Positions 24,501-31,235 of a stretch of 64,000 nt of DNA are shown piece by piece. This DNA is from Lysobacterales bacterium (GTDB lineage: Bacteria; Pseudomonadota; Gammaproteobacteria; Xanthomonadales; Ahniellaceae), in contig JADKHK010000013.1 of the NCBI GenBank assembly GCA_016721845.1, forward strand, positions 912,501 through 976,500. Reading direction: 5' to 3'. The notes beneath the pieces are model-generated. The model was given only the letters and a program-made list of their open reading frames with translations, did not search any database and was not told the DNA's origin. The first letter of the stretch is position 1, and each line of letters starts with the position of its first letter. The translations under genes and the position numbers were made by a program.

Positions 24501-26307
24501 CTACACGGCGAGCTGCAGCATCTCGGCGAGCGCGACGGGTTCACTGAGCAACACCGCGACGGTCGCGACGGCCGGCGGTGTCACGGATCCGACGCCAGGC
24601 AATAACTCGGCCACGGACACCGACACACTGGGCGCCAGCGCCGATCTGTCGATCACCAAGACCGACGGCGTGACCACAGCGACCCCGGGCGGCAACGTGA
24701 CCTACACGATCACGGCGTCGAATGCCGGCCCAAGCACGGCGACGGGCGCGACCGTCGCGGATACGTTCCCGGCCTCGCTGACCTGTACCTGGACCTGCGT
24801 CGGCGCCGGCGGCGGCACCTGCACGGCCTCGGGCTCGGGCAATCTCAGCGACACCGTGAACCTGCCCGTGGGCGGCAGCGTGACCTACACCGCGAGCTGC
24901 GCCATCTCCGCAGCGGCGTCGGGATCGCTGAGCAACACGGCCACCGTGGCCGAACCTGCCGGTGTGACGGACTCGAATCCGGCGAACAACTCGGCCACCG
25001 ACACCGACACCCTGACCGGCAGCGCCGATCTGTCGATCACCAAGACCGACGGCGTGACCACAGCGACACCGGGCGGCAACGTGACCTACACGATCACGGC
25101 GTCGAATGCCGGCCCAAGCACGGCGACGGGCGGACCGTCGGGATACGTTCCCGGCCTCGCTGACCTTCGACCTGCGTGGGCGCCGGCGGCGCACCTGCAC
25201 TCGGGCTCGGGCAACCTCAGCGACACCGTGAACCTGCCGGCGGGCGGCAGCGTGACCTACACGGCGACCTGCGGCATCTCGGCTGCGGCGTCGGGATCGC
25301 TCAGCAACACGGCCACCGTGGCCGCTCCGGCGGGCGTTTCGGATCCGAACCCGGCGAACAACTCGGCCACCGACACCGACACCCTGACCGGCAGCGCCGA
25401 TCTGTCGATCACCAAGACCGACGGTGTGGCGACGGTGACGGCAGGCGGCACGACCACGTACACGATCACGGCCAGCAACGCCGGACCCAGCAACGTCATC
25501 GGTGCCACCGTCGCAGATGCTTATCCGGCCACATTGACGTGCACCTGGACCTGCGTGGGCGCTGGCGGTGCCACCTGCACGGCTTCGGGCTCGGGCAACC
25601 TCGGCGACACCGTGAACCTGCCGGCGGGCGGCAGCGTGACCTACACCGCGACCTGCGGCATCTCGGCAGCGGCGTCGGGATCGCTCAGCAACACGGCCAC
25701 CGTGGCCGCACCGGCCGGTGTGACGGACTCGAATCCGGCGAACAACTCGGCCACCGACAGCGACACCGTGCAACCGGGTGCGAGCGTGAGTGCCAGCAAG
25801 ACGGTCGCCGGAACGTTCGCAGCGGGCGGCTCGGTCAGCTACACGATCGTGCTCACCAACACTGGCATCGGCACGCAGGCCGACAACGCCGGTCCCGAGT
25901 TCACCGACGTGCTGCCGACCGGCCTCACGCTGAGCTCGGCCACGGCGACCTCGGGCACGGCGGTCGCGACCCTCGCCACCAATACCGTGACCTGGAACGG
26001 CAGCATCGCCGCCGGCGCCAGCGTCACGATCACGATCGACGCGACCATCGACACCAACGCGACCGGCACCATCGTCAACCAGGGCACGATCGCCTTCGAC
26101 GGCAACGGCGACAACACCAACGAAAGCACCGGCGTCACCGACGATCCTTCGATCGGCGGTACGGGTGACGGGACGGGCTTCGCCGTGGTCGCCGCACTCG
26201 ACGACAACGTGCCGGTTCCGACCCTCGGTCGCTTCGGCCTGCTGCTGCTCGCGCTCGGCATGATCGTCCTGGTCGGCTGGCGCACCCGCGGCCACCGATT
26301 CGGCTGA
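18598..26307 (+). CDS. Giant secreted protein: beta-helix, DUF11 repeats, IPTL-CTERM
   Basis: Start ATG 18598 is chosen for the GGGGGA five bases upstream; upstream in-frame codons lack a ribosome site. The product is 2,569 residues. A long n-region and hydrophobic core end in a signal-peptidase site (ATAASA, about residue 46). Residues about 50-800 and 935-1500 are Asn/Thr/Gly-rich parallel beta-helix repeats (NNTISNNNI-type turns), separated at about 811-930 by an Ig-like domain. Eight DUF11 repeats follow from about 1510. The C-terminus, VPVPTLGRFGLLLLALGMIV then WRTRGHR, is an IPTL-CTERM-type sorting signal. It is probably exported, processed and displayed on or released from the surface. 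DUF11 repeat 6 is locally scrambled. A terminator hairpin follows at 26327. Confidence 0.85.
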   Translation: MQDARVQIDGSSDHLIRPLASSRLTQLARRATCMVATLLFATAASAQVNVIATGGTGAASYTTIKGAFDAINAGTHSGTIAIGLSGDTTETAPAVLNASGAGAASYATISISPSGGAARTISGAIAAGSPLIDFNGADNVTIDGLNTGGNSLTLANTTVSATSGTSTIRFIGGATNNVVTNANIQGSASASVATNGATIFFSTDAVTANGNDNNTISNNNIGPAGANLPSKAILGNGSTTTTAIGNSGIVISNNNIFDYFGAAVTSSGIATNGGCNTWSITNNRLYQTGTRTWTTGALHAGIDIRSATATSGAQGFTITGNTIGFASNTQTGTYTLTGAGTGAKFLGILFNGSVAGATTNVNNNTVAAVSMTGVTGLGTTTASPFTGILLQEGNIISNGNTIGSQSLAGSLTFSTTTTSGTEIYGIHNFTSNAWTSNNNTVGGISVTNLGASGTVLLIGIRAFTGTTVTWNATGNTVGGSVANSMQLNATGAASQVLGMFTSNAPAVLTSNTVRNLTNNIGTGTTTTASVIGISITSGTPNSTLTQNTISNLTNTNAAAAAVVTGIQFNGATANLVARNQIYGISAATSSAAAEINGIRIAGGTTTYRNNMIAIGAGTNNAIGTGSTTGGVNGIFEAGGTNAIVHNSVYIGGAPTAGVGPSYAFASTQTAVTRSLRDNILFNARSNAGATGKNYVVRVAGTAPNPAGLTSNNNLLLANGTGSVFGFFNSLDVANLVDWRGVTGQDLASFALDPQFVAPAAATPDLHIHPTNPTPAEANGFDVGVTDDFDGQTRAGLTPTDIGADAGNFNGVDLAAPVIAYTPFGNTTLTTNRTLSVTLTDVGGVATGGLAPRIYYRKNAGAYSSQACSLASGTVNNGTWNCVINNADLGGVVTTDSVSYYVVAQDLNGNLASNPGGVVASDVNTITTPPASPNTYLIAPSVSGTIPVGTGETITSLTNAGGLFQTLNGSVATGNIVVDITSDLTLETGTHALNSLSEDGVGNYTITIRPTGAARVISGSFNGALIRFNGANRVTVDGSIGGAGTDRSLTFQNNSVTSPSVVLFGSVGATPITDGVLKNSIVINGANTSSAVVISDATTLGNAGRFSNITIQNNDIRRAFVGVFATGGTTPQGGANLTYTQNTLNSTGANAIRDVGLYMQGVNGATISQNTVANIDKVNDENDTGIWLATGTANATVSANTVSGIGYTGTGAFGAIGINVTSSVASANVVVTDNIVSDISSNGGSTGSLARGIGVGGATSDLTIEKNDVQGIINTSTGTFPAYGIDVAGGNNITVRNNFVGNVSFNMTGGAAFSTQFGVFGIRVAAGTGHRIYNNSVNLYGALPGTAANSLLTAAFGLVATTSTGVDVRDNLFANNITGGGTSIAHVAVYLPTGGTSAMNLTWNNNAYFSGTDVARQGVGQAGTTAGTNFFTTLPALAAYTGTLSAAGTNDNASQAATAAVPFVSATDLHLQSSSPLATAGVPLPGVTIDIDDEVRSATAPSIGADEVVTDLGITKTDGVTTATPGGSVTYTITASNAGPGSTTATVADTFPATLTCTWTCVGAGGGTCTASGSGNINDPVNLPVGGSVTYTASCTISAAATGSLANTATVTGAIGDPNTANNSATDTDTLSAQADLGITKTDGVTTATPGGSVTYTITASNAGPSNAPGSTVADTFPAALTCTWTCVGAGGGTCTASGSGNLNDTVNLPAGGSVTYTASCAISAAATGSLSNTATVATAGGVTDPTPGNNSATDTDTLTAQANVGITKTDGVTTVTAGGSTTYTISASNAGPSNTLATVADTFPAALTCTWTCAGAGGGSCTASGAGNINDAVTLPTGGSVTYTASCAISAAAAGTLSNTATVTSAAVDPVPGNNSATDVDTLSQSADLGITKTDGVTTATPGGSVTYTITASNAGPSNAPGSTVADTFPASLTCTWTCVGAGGGTCTASGSGNLNDTVNLPVGASVTYTASCSISASATGSLSNTATVATAGGVTDPTPGNNSATDTDTLGASADLSITKTDGVTTATPGGNVTYTITASNAGPSTATGATVADTFPASLTCTWTCVGAGGGTCTASGSGNLSDTVNLPVGGSVTYTASCAISAAASGSLSNTATVAEPAGVTDSNPANNSATDTDTLTGSADLSITKTDGVTTATPGGNVTYTITASNAGPSTATGGPSGYVPGLADLRPAWAPAAHLHSGSGNLSDTVNLPAGGSVTYTATCGISAAASGSLSNTATVAAPAGVSDPNPANNSATDTDTLTGSADLSITKTDGVATVTAGGTTTYTITASNAGPSNVIGATVADAYPATLTCTWTCVGAGGATCTASGSGNLGDTVNLPAGGSVTYTATCGISAAASGSLSNTATVAAPAGVTDSNPANNSATDSDTVQPGASVSASKTVAGTFAAGGSVSYTIVLTNTGIGTQADNAGPEFTDVLPTGLTLSSATATSGTAVATLATNTVTWNGSIAAGASVTITIDATIDTNATGTIVNQGTIAFDGNGDNTNESTGVTDDPSIGGTGDGTGFAVVAALDDNVPVPTLGRFGLLLLALGMIVLVGWRTRGHRFG
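23125..25779 (+). repeat. Seven tandem near-identical DUF11 coding repeats
   Basis: Units start at about 23125, 23500, 23884, 24259, 24643, 25027 and 25399, with spacings of 372-384 bp. Each begins with D/N-L/V-G/S-ITKTDGV and contains CTWTCVGAGGGTCTASGSGN. An eighth, divergent unit starts at about 25780. High DNA identity makes the array prone to recombination and misassembly. Confidence 0.85.
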
Positions 26308-26326
26308 AGCGCAGGACCCAAGAATC

Positions 26327-26359
26327 AAGGGCGGCGATGACCTCGCCGCCCTTCTTTTT
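26327..26359. terminator. Rho-independent terminator between convergent genes
   Basis: GGGCGGCG (26329-26336), loop ATGACCT, CGCCGCCC (26344-26351) then TTCTTTTT. It can stop the large plus-strand gene; an A-rich left flank may let it serve the minus-strand gene as well. Confidence 0.8.
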
Positions 26360-26375
26360 GCCATCGCCGCGACTG

Positions 26376-28541
26376 TCAGCGCTCGCCGCGTTCGCGCACC
26401 TTGCGGCGCTCGGCCGCTTGCTCGTCGCGGTCCTCGTCCTTGTCGTTCGCGTCGTCGTCATCGTCGCGCGCATCCTTCCGGGATTCGGCCGGCGTTTCGC
26501 GCGGCGCCGGATCGGCGCGACGGGTGTTGCGCTCGAGTTGTTCGGCGGCATTCGAACGGGGTCGCTCGGCAGGTTGTTCCTCGACCGGGCGCCGTTCGAT
26601 GCGCTGGCGCTCGATCCGGTCCGCATCGTCGCGACGCTGTTGCTCGATCCGGTCCGATGCTTCGCGCCGCTGCTGCTCCAGACGTTCCTGCTCGTCCCGA
26701 CGCTGCTGCTCCAGTCGACGCTGTGATTCAGTGCGCTCACGGTCGATGCGGTCCGTTTCCGGTTGCTGGACGTCGACCTGCGACGCCTCGTCGCGGCCTC
26801 GCGCTCGATCGGCACGGCGGTCGCGGGCCGGCGGGCGTTCCGGTTCGATCGACGGCGCTGTCGTCGGCGCTGGTGCCGGCGTCGACATCGGCGCGGTGCG
26901 GTCCAGCGGCGGCAAGGATGCCGGACGGCCGGCGCCGCCCTCTTGCGCGCGCCGCGTAGCCGCATCGCGGGCGTTCACCACCCGCCCCTGCTCACCGATG
27001 ACGCGGACATTGCGCGCGTTGTGCGTGTCGCGTGACGGCGACGGTGCCACCACCGCGGGCGCCGGCACGACGCCGGGGGATCGCTGCAACACACGTTCGC
27101 GGCTGCTGAAGGGCTGGACCACCGGCGGAGGCGCCTCGCGCACGAACACCTCGCGCTGGAACACGTCACGCTGCGGTTGCTTGCGCGCGGCCGTGTCGCT
27201 GCCGAGCACGCTGCGCAAGTTCGGCGTGACCGCCGCGAGTTGCGACAACTGGGCACGTGCCGAGGCCGTACGATCGATACGCAGATGCGCATCGCGCACC
27301 GATCGCGCGTTGCCGAACACATCTCCCGGCACCACGGTGAAGGCGTCGTCGACGTTGCGGTGGGCATAGTTCAGACCGCTGAAATCGACGCGACCGCGGT
27401 CATAACTGTCGTAGACGCGATTCAGGATGGCGCGTTCGATCGCGGTGTTGTGGTCGTTCACGCGACGGAAATAGTCGCGACTGGCCCGGTACGGCGGCAC
27501 ATAGACATCGCGCGGACCCAGCGGGAACCAGCCGACCGGGGAACTGCTGCCACGCGAGAACGACAGGCTCCAGTCGCGGCCACCGAGGAACACGACCAGC
27601 GCCGGCGCATACACCGGGCGTACCTGGCGCGGACCCGGGATCCAGCCCCAGCGATTCGAGATCAGCACCCATCGCCCATAATGCGACGGGGCGAATCCCC
27701 ACGGCGCATCGTCGATCCAGGTCCAGCCCCAGGGTTCCATCCACACCCAATGACCATCGCGATAGGGTGCCCAGCCACGCGCCACGCGCGTCGGGAACCA
27801 GACATTGCCGTACTGGCGCACCGAGCTCCAGCGGCCATGCTCGTCGAGGTCGAGAAAGCCGATCATGTCGTCATCGACGTAGCGCAGCGATGCCGACCGT
27901 TCGATGCGGCGATCGCGCTCCTGGCAATACGCGTCGAAATCGTCCATGCGCGGCAGGCCGAACAGTTCGTAGTCGCGCAGGCGGCTGTCGTGGAAACGCA
28001 CGGTATCGCCGCTGCGGAGCGGAAACGATGCACGATCGCCATAGGCGTCGCCCGCCCCCCGCCAGACCACGATGGTGGTGCTGCCGCGGCGCTCGTCGAC
28101 GTCGATGCGATAACGGCCGGCCTCAGTGATCGTGAACGCGAGCAGCGGCGTCGCCACTTCGATCAGTTCGTCGCGATACAGGCGTCGCACATTGAGGTTG
28201 ATGGCGCCCTGCGACAACCGGATCTGCGTAAAGTCGTCCCCGAGATCGAGCAATTCGATCCCGGTGAATTCGTCGATACGAACAGCGGCGCTGCCGACTT
28301 GCAACTCGGCCCGGGCACGCCCGTCGGCCCACAGGCGATCGCCCCGCGACAGGGGTCGGTTGCGCTCGACGTACAACCAGCGGTCTTCTCCGGCCGGAGC
28401 GAAGCTGACCTCGCCCTCGGCATCACTGAGTCGGGCAACGCGCCCGGGCGGATCGAAGTCGTAGGCATGCGCGAACGGCACGAGGCCGATCAGCAGCAAC
28501 CAGGATCCGAGGATGAACAGCCAACGCGATGGGTTCGACAT
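26376..28541 (-). CDS. FecR-domain/DUF6600 exported protein with Arg/Glu/Gln-rich C-terminus
   Basis: The 721-residue protein starts at ATG 28539-28541 with GGGAG seven bases upstream. An N-terminal signal peptide (WLFILGSWLLLIGLVPFAHA) is followed by a FecR-type domain at about 65-180 (GDRLWADGRARAELQVGSAA, IEVATPLLAFTITEAGRYRI). A Trp/Tyr-rich DUF6600-type region covers about 225-350 (GRWSSVRQYGNVWFPTRVAR, GHWVWMEPWGWTWIDDAPWG). Residues after about 470 are Pro/Ala- then Arg/Glu/Gln-rich with coiled-coil heptads. There is no TonB receptor or sigma factor beside it, so classical FecR signalling is not implied. Probably a periplasmic or envelope-matrix protein. Confidence 0.75.
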   Translation of the reverse strand: MSNPSRWLFILGSWLLLIGLVPFAHAYDFDPPGRVARLSDAEGEVSFAPAGEDRWLYVERNRPLSRGDRLWADGRARAELQVGSAAVRIDEFTGIELLDLGDDFTQIRLSQGAINLNVRRLYRDELIEVATPLLAFTITEAGRYRIDVDERRGSTTIVVWRGAGDAYGDRASFPLRSGDTVRFHDSRLRDYELFGLPRMDDFDAYCQERDRRIERSASLRYVDDDMIGFLDLDEHGRWSSVRQYGNVWFPTRVARGWAPYRDGHWVWMEPWGWTWIDDAPWGFAPSHYGRWVLISNRWGWIPGPRQVRPVYAPALVVFLGGRDWSLSFSRGSSSPVGWFPLGPRDVYVPPYRASRDYFRRVNDHNTAIERAILNRVYDSYDRGRVDFSGLNYAHRNVDDAFTVVPGDVFGNARSVRDAHLRIDRTASARAQLSQLAAVTPNLRSVLGSDTAARKQPQRDVFQREVFVREAPPPVVQPFSSRERVLQRSPGVVPAPAVVAPSPSRDTHNARNVRVIGEQGRVVNARDAATRRAQEGGAGRPASLPPLDRTAPMSTPAPAPTTAPSIEPERPPARDRRADRARGRDEASQVDVQQPETDRIDRERTESQRRLEQQRRDEQERLEQQRREASDRIEQQRRDDADRIERQRIERRPVEEQPAERPRSNAAEQLERNTRRADPAPRETPAESRKDARDDDDDANDKDEDRDEQAAERRKVRERGER

Positions 28542-28821
28542 GAGCAGCTCCCTGATGACTTGCCCGAGCGGCCCGGCGTCCGGATGAACGTCGGCGCTTC
28601 GATTTCAGAGTATCGGTGCCGCGATGAATCGGACCTGTGACGCGATGACCAGAAGGATGGCGGCTCAAGCAGCGTTCAGGCTGATCACCTCGATCCGCCA
28701 TCGAAGCGGTGACCGTGCAGGCTGCGCGGCCAAGCGCGACGAGCATGTAGCGCATCGGCATGGCCCGATTTTCCGGCGCCTTGCGTAATCCGGTACATCG
28801 ATCCCAACGCCGAGGCCATGA
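28542..28821. other. Divergent intergenic region
   Basis: This stretch separates the divergent FecR/DUF6600 and metalloprotease genes and must hold both promoters. I see no further gene. Confidence 0.3.
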
Positions 28822-30198
28822 ATGTCTCCGAATATCCGCCGTGTTGTCGCTCGCTTCGGCGCAGCGCTCGCCTTCGGCGCGCCGCTCGCCGTCTTGGCCG
28901 CCGACCACGGCGTCCTGTTCCGCTTCGAATCCGGCCTGTCGCCCAAACAGATGGGCGCGCAAACGCGGCACGCCGTCTCGGTCAGCCGAGCGCACGCGTC
29001 GAATGCGATCGGGCCGGGGCTCGGGATCGAGGTGCCGATGCCGGACGGTCGATCCCGACATTTCGAATACCGCCATCACGAAGCCGCGATCGACGGCAAC
29101 TGGACGTGGTTCGGACGCTCCGACGAGGGCCTGGATACCGTGCTCACGTTCGGTGAGCGCGCGGTATTCGGACGAATCGATCGCGGCGACCGCGAAGCGT
29201 TGCAACTGACCACCGACCACGGTCGCGTCTGGCTGGTCGAGACCGATCCGGCGCGACATGCCCCGGACCAGACGCTGCGTCTCGACGACGACGTGCAGAT
29301 CCCACCCGGGCACGGCGAGCGCGAAGTGACGGCCTGGACGGCGCTCGAGTCTCCAGCCGAGACCTCGGCAAAGGGGACGGCGCTGGTCGATGTGGTGATC
29401 GGCTTCACGGCGGGTCTGGCGACCAAATATGGCGGCCCCTCGGAGGCGACGACCCGCCTGGTGAATCTGGTGGCCTTGAGCAATGCCGGACTGGGCAACA
29501 GCCTGGTGAATTCGCGCCTGCGCCTGGTGCATGCCCTGCAGGTCTACTACACCGACGACAACAGCAACCTGCAGGCACTGGAGGCTTTGACGGGGGTCAG
29601 CTGCAATCCGACTTGCACGCCGCAATCGGTGCCGGCCGCCCTGCTTCCATTGCGCTCGGCGCGCGACACCTACGGCGGTGATCTGGTGGCGCTGGTACGC
29701 CCGAACCGAGCGCCGCAACAGCAGAATTGTGGCCGCGCCTGGTTGCTGGGCGGCGGCGGTTTCAGCATCGACAACAGCGACTCGCCCTATGCCTATGCCG
29801 TCGTCAGCGATGGCGTCGACTTGAATGAAAACAGCGGGTTCAGCGAGCTCTGCAACGACCACGCGCTGGCCCACGAACTCGGGCACACGCTCGGCCAGCA
29901 GCACAACGTCAACGACAGCGGTGGCAACTCGGGAACGCATGCCTACAGCTATGGGTATCGCGAAGCGAGTTCGACCGGCTTCTACACGATCATGGCCTAT
30001 CGACTCGCCAACAGCAGCCAGTTCTCGATCAATCACTTCGGCAGCCCGAACGTCAGCTATTCCGGCCGGCCCACCGGTACCGCCGGCGCGGACAACGCAC
30101 GCAGCCTGAACCTGACGATGCCGCTGGTCGCCCAGTTCCGGGCCAGCGTCGTATCGGAAATCGACCTGTTCGCCGACGGCTTCGAAACCCCGCCCTGA
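28822..30198 (+). CDS. Secreted metzincin zinc metalloprotease with FADGFE-type C-terminus
   Basis: The 458-residue protein starts at ATG 28822 (GAGG six bases upstream; another ATG lies at 28818 out of frame). A signal peptide ends near AVLAAD (about 27). Residues 30-170 are a propeptide-like region. The zinc site is HELGHTLGQQHN at about 351-362 (HExxHxxGxxH) and the Met-turn is TIMAY at about 389-393, as in reprolysin-like metzincins. Paired cysteines occur around 262-266. The C-terminus IDLFADGFETPP resembles a short tail common on exported Lysobacterales proteins. It likely degrades extracellular protein. Confidence 0.85.
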   Translation: MSPNIRRVVARFGAALAFGAPLAVLAADHGVLFRFESGLSPKQMGAQTRHAVSVSRAHASNAIGPGLGIEVPMPDGRSRHFEYRHHEAAIDGNWTWFGRSDEGLDTVLTFGERAVFGRIDRGDREALQLTTDHGRVWLVETDPARHAPDQTLRLDDDVQIPPGHGEREVTAWTALESPAETSAKGTALVDVVIGFTAGLATKYGGPSEATTRLVNLVALSNAGLGNSLVNSRLRLVHALQVYYTDDNSNLQALEALTGVSCNPTCTPQSVPAALLPLRSARDTYGGDLVALVRPNRAPQQQNCGRAWLLGGGGFSIDNSDSPYAYAVVSDGVDLNENSGFSELCNDHALAHELGHTLGQQHNVNDSGGNSGTHAYSYGYREASSTGFYTIMAYRLANSSQFSINHFGSPNVSYSGRPTGTAGADNARSLNLTMPLVAQFRASVVSEIDLFADGFETPP

Positions 30199-30221
30199 AC
30201 GACGGTGGCTTGTGCAATGTG

Positions 30222-30304
30222 TGCCCCGGGCCGGACTCGAACCGGCATGGCTTGTGGCCGAGGGATTTTAAGTCCCTTGCGTCTACCGGTTTCGCCACCG
30301 GGGC
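30222..30304 (-). tRNA. tRNA-Leu (anticodon TAA)
   Basis: Read on the minus strand, the acceptor stem GCCCCGG (5' end at 30304) pairs with CCGGGGC. The anticodon loop CTTAAAA gives TAA, and GGTTCGAGTCC forms the T loop. The 83-nt length and variable arm fit class II leucine tRNA. CCA is not encoded. Confidence 0.9.
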
Positions 30305-30338
30305 ATGTCGGGAACATTGTCGCGGCGATTGCGCCCAC

Positions 30339-30365
30339 AAAAAAGCCCGCCATTGCGGGCGGGCT
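30339..30365 (-). terminator. Terminator after tRNA-Cys
   Basis: On the minus strand AGCCCGCC, loop CGCAAT, GGCGGGCT followed by TTTTT. It lies between tRNA-Cys and tRNA-Leu. Confidence 0.8.
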
Positions 30366-30371
30366 TCATGT

Positions 30372-30445
30372 TGGAGGCCTGGGTCGGAATCGAACCGGCG
30401 TACGCGGCTTTGCAGGCCGCTACATGACCACTCTGCCACCAGGCC
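30372..30445 (-). tRNA. tRNA-Cys (anticodon GCA)
   Basis: Minus strand: GGCCTGG acceptor start, anticodon loop CTGCAAA (GCA), T arm CGGTTCGATTCCG, CCAGGCC-T-CCA at the 3' end. CCA is encoded; length is 74 nt. Confidence 0.92.
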
Positions 30446-30490
30446 GGCGGCTCCGGTGCAGGCATTGCTGCACGCACCGGCCCTCTAAAC

Positions 30491-30515
30491 AACAAAACCC
30501 CGGTTGCCCGAGGTT
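30491..30515 (-). terminator. Terminator-like hairpin after tRNA-Gly
   Basis: On the minus strand AACCTCGG, loop GCAA, CCGGGGTT, then TTGTTG. It is a short stem with one G-U pair, between tRNA-Gly and tRNA-Cys. Confidence 0.6.
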
Positions 30516-30526
30516 TCGCTTGGATC

Positions 30527-30602
<76 letters not shown>

Positions 30603-30650
30603 TGGGAAGCCGCGCATCTTAACGGCAAAAATTTCGCTGTCAACACCCGA

Positions 30651-31214
30651 TCAATCGTCGCGCGCGCGAATCACCGGCCATGCCGCGCGCATGTAGATCG
30701 CCGCCGACCAGATGGTGAGAATCGCCGCTGCAAACAGCAGCCATTGCCCGATTTCGTAGATTGCGATGCCGAGAATCGGTTCGCGCCACAACAGGAACGA
30801 GATCGCGACCATCTGCACAATGGTCTTGAACTTGCCGATGCCGGCCACGCTCACGTGCTTGCGCTCGCCGATCTCGGCCATCCATTCGCGCAATGCCGAT
30901 ATCGTGATCTCGCGGCCGACGATGACCGCACAGACGATGGCCATCAGCGGGCTCGGATCGGCCTGCACGATCAGGAACAGGGTGACGGTGACCGTGAGCT
31001 TGTCGGCGACCGGATCGAGGAAGGCGCCGAAGGCCGACATCTGCCCGAAACGGCGCGCGATCCAGCCATCCAGCCAGTCGGTGATCGCACCTACCGCGAA
31101 CATCAACGCAGCGATGATGTGCGCACCCTTGAAGTCGAGATAGAAGGTGCCGACCAGAATCGGCACCAGCGCGATGCGGAACAAGGTCAGCAGATTGGGA
31201 ATGGTCAGCTTCAT
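30651..31214 (-). CDS. pgsA: CDP-diacylglycerol-glycerol-3-phosphate 3-phosphatidyltransferase
   Basis: PgsA makes phosphatidylglycerophosphate from CDP-diacylglycerol and glycerol 3-phosphate in the inner membrane, the committed step to phosphatidylglycerol and cardiolipin. The 187-residue protein carries the CDP-alcohol phosphotransferase signature at about 46-71 (DWLDGWIARR, then G-x3-D and VADK, giving D46/D49, D67, D71) and several membrane helices. Full length for the family. It follows uvrC by 21 bp and precedes tRNA-Gly, the usual gammaproteobacterial order. Confidence 0.93.
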   Translation of the reverse strand: MKLTIPNLLTLFRIALVPILVGTFYLDFKGAHIIAALMFAVGAITDWLDGWIARRFGQMSAFGAFLDPVADKLTVTVTLFLIVQADPSPLMAIVCAVIVGREITISALREWMAEIGERKHVSVAGIGKFKTIVQMVAISFLLWREPILGIAIYEIGQWLLFAAAILTIWSAAIYMRAAWPVIRARDD

Positions 31215-31235
31215 GCCGTCCGGCCACAGTTCATG

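Noticed and set aside
23125..25779. Regular repeats considered as a CRISPR array
   Set aside because: Units are 372-384 bp, coding throughout and nearly identical over their length; there are no short repeats with unique spacers and no cas genes.
24541..26364. Second long minus-strand frame opposite the DUF11 repeats
   Set aside because: Low-complexity Arg/Gly-rich translation that repeats only because the DUF11 DNA repeats.
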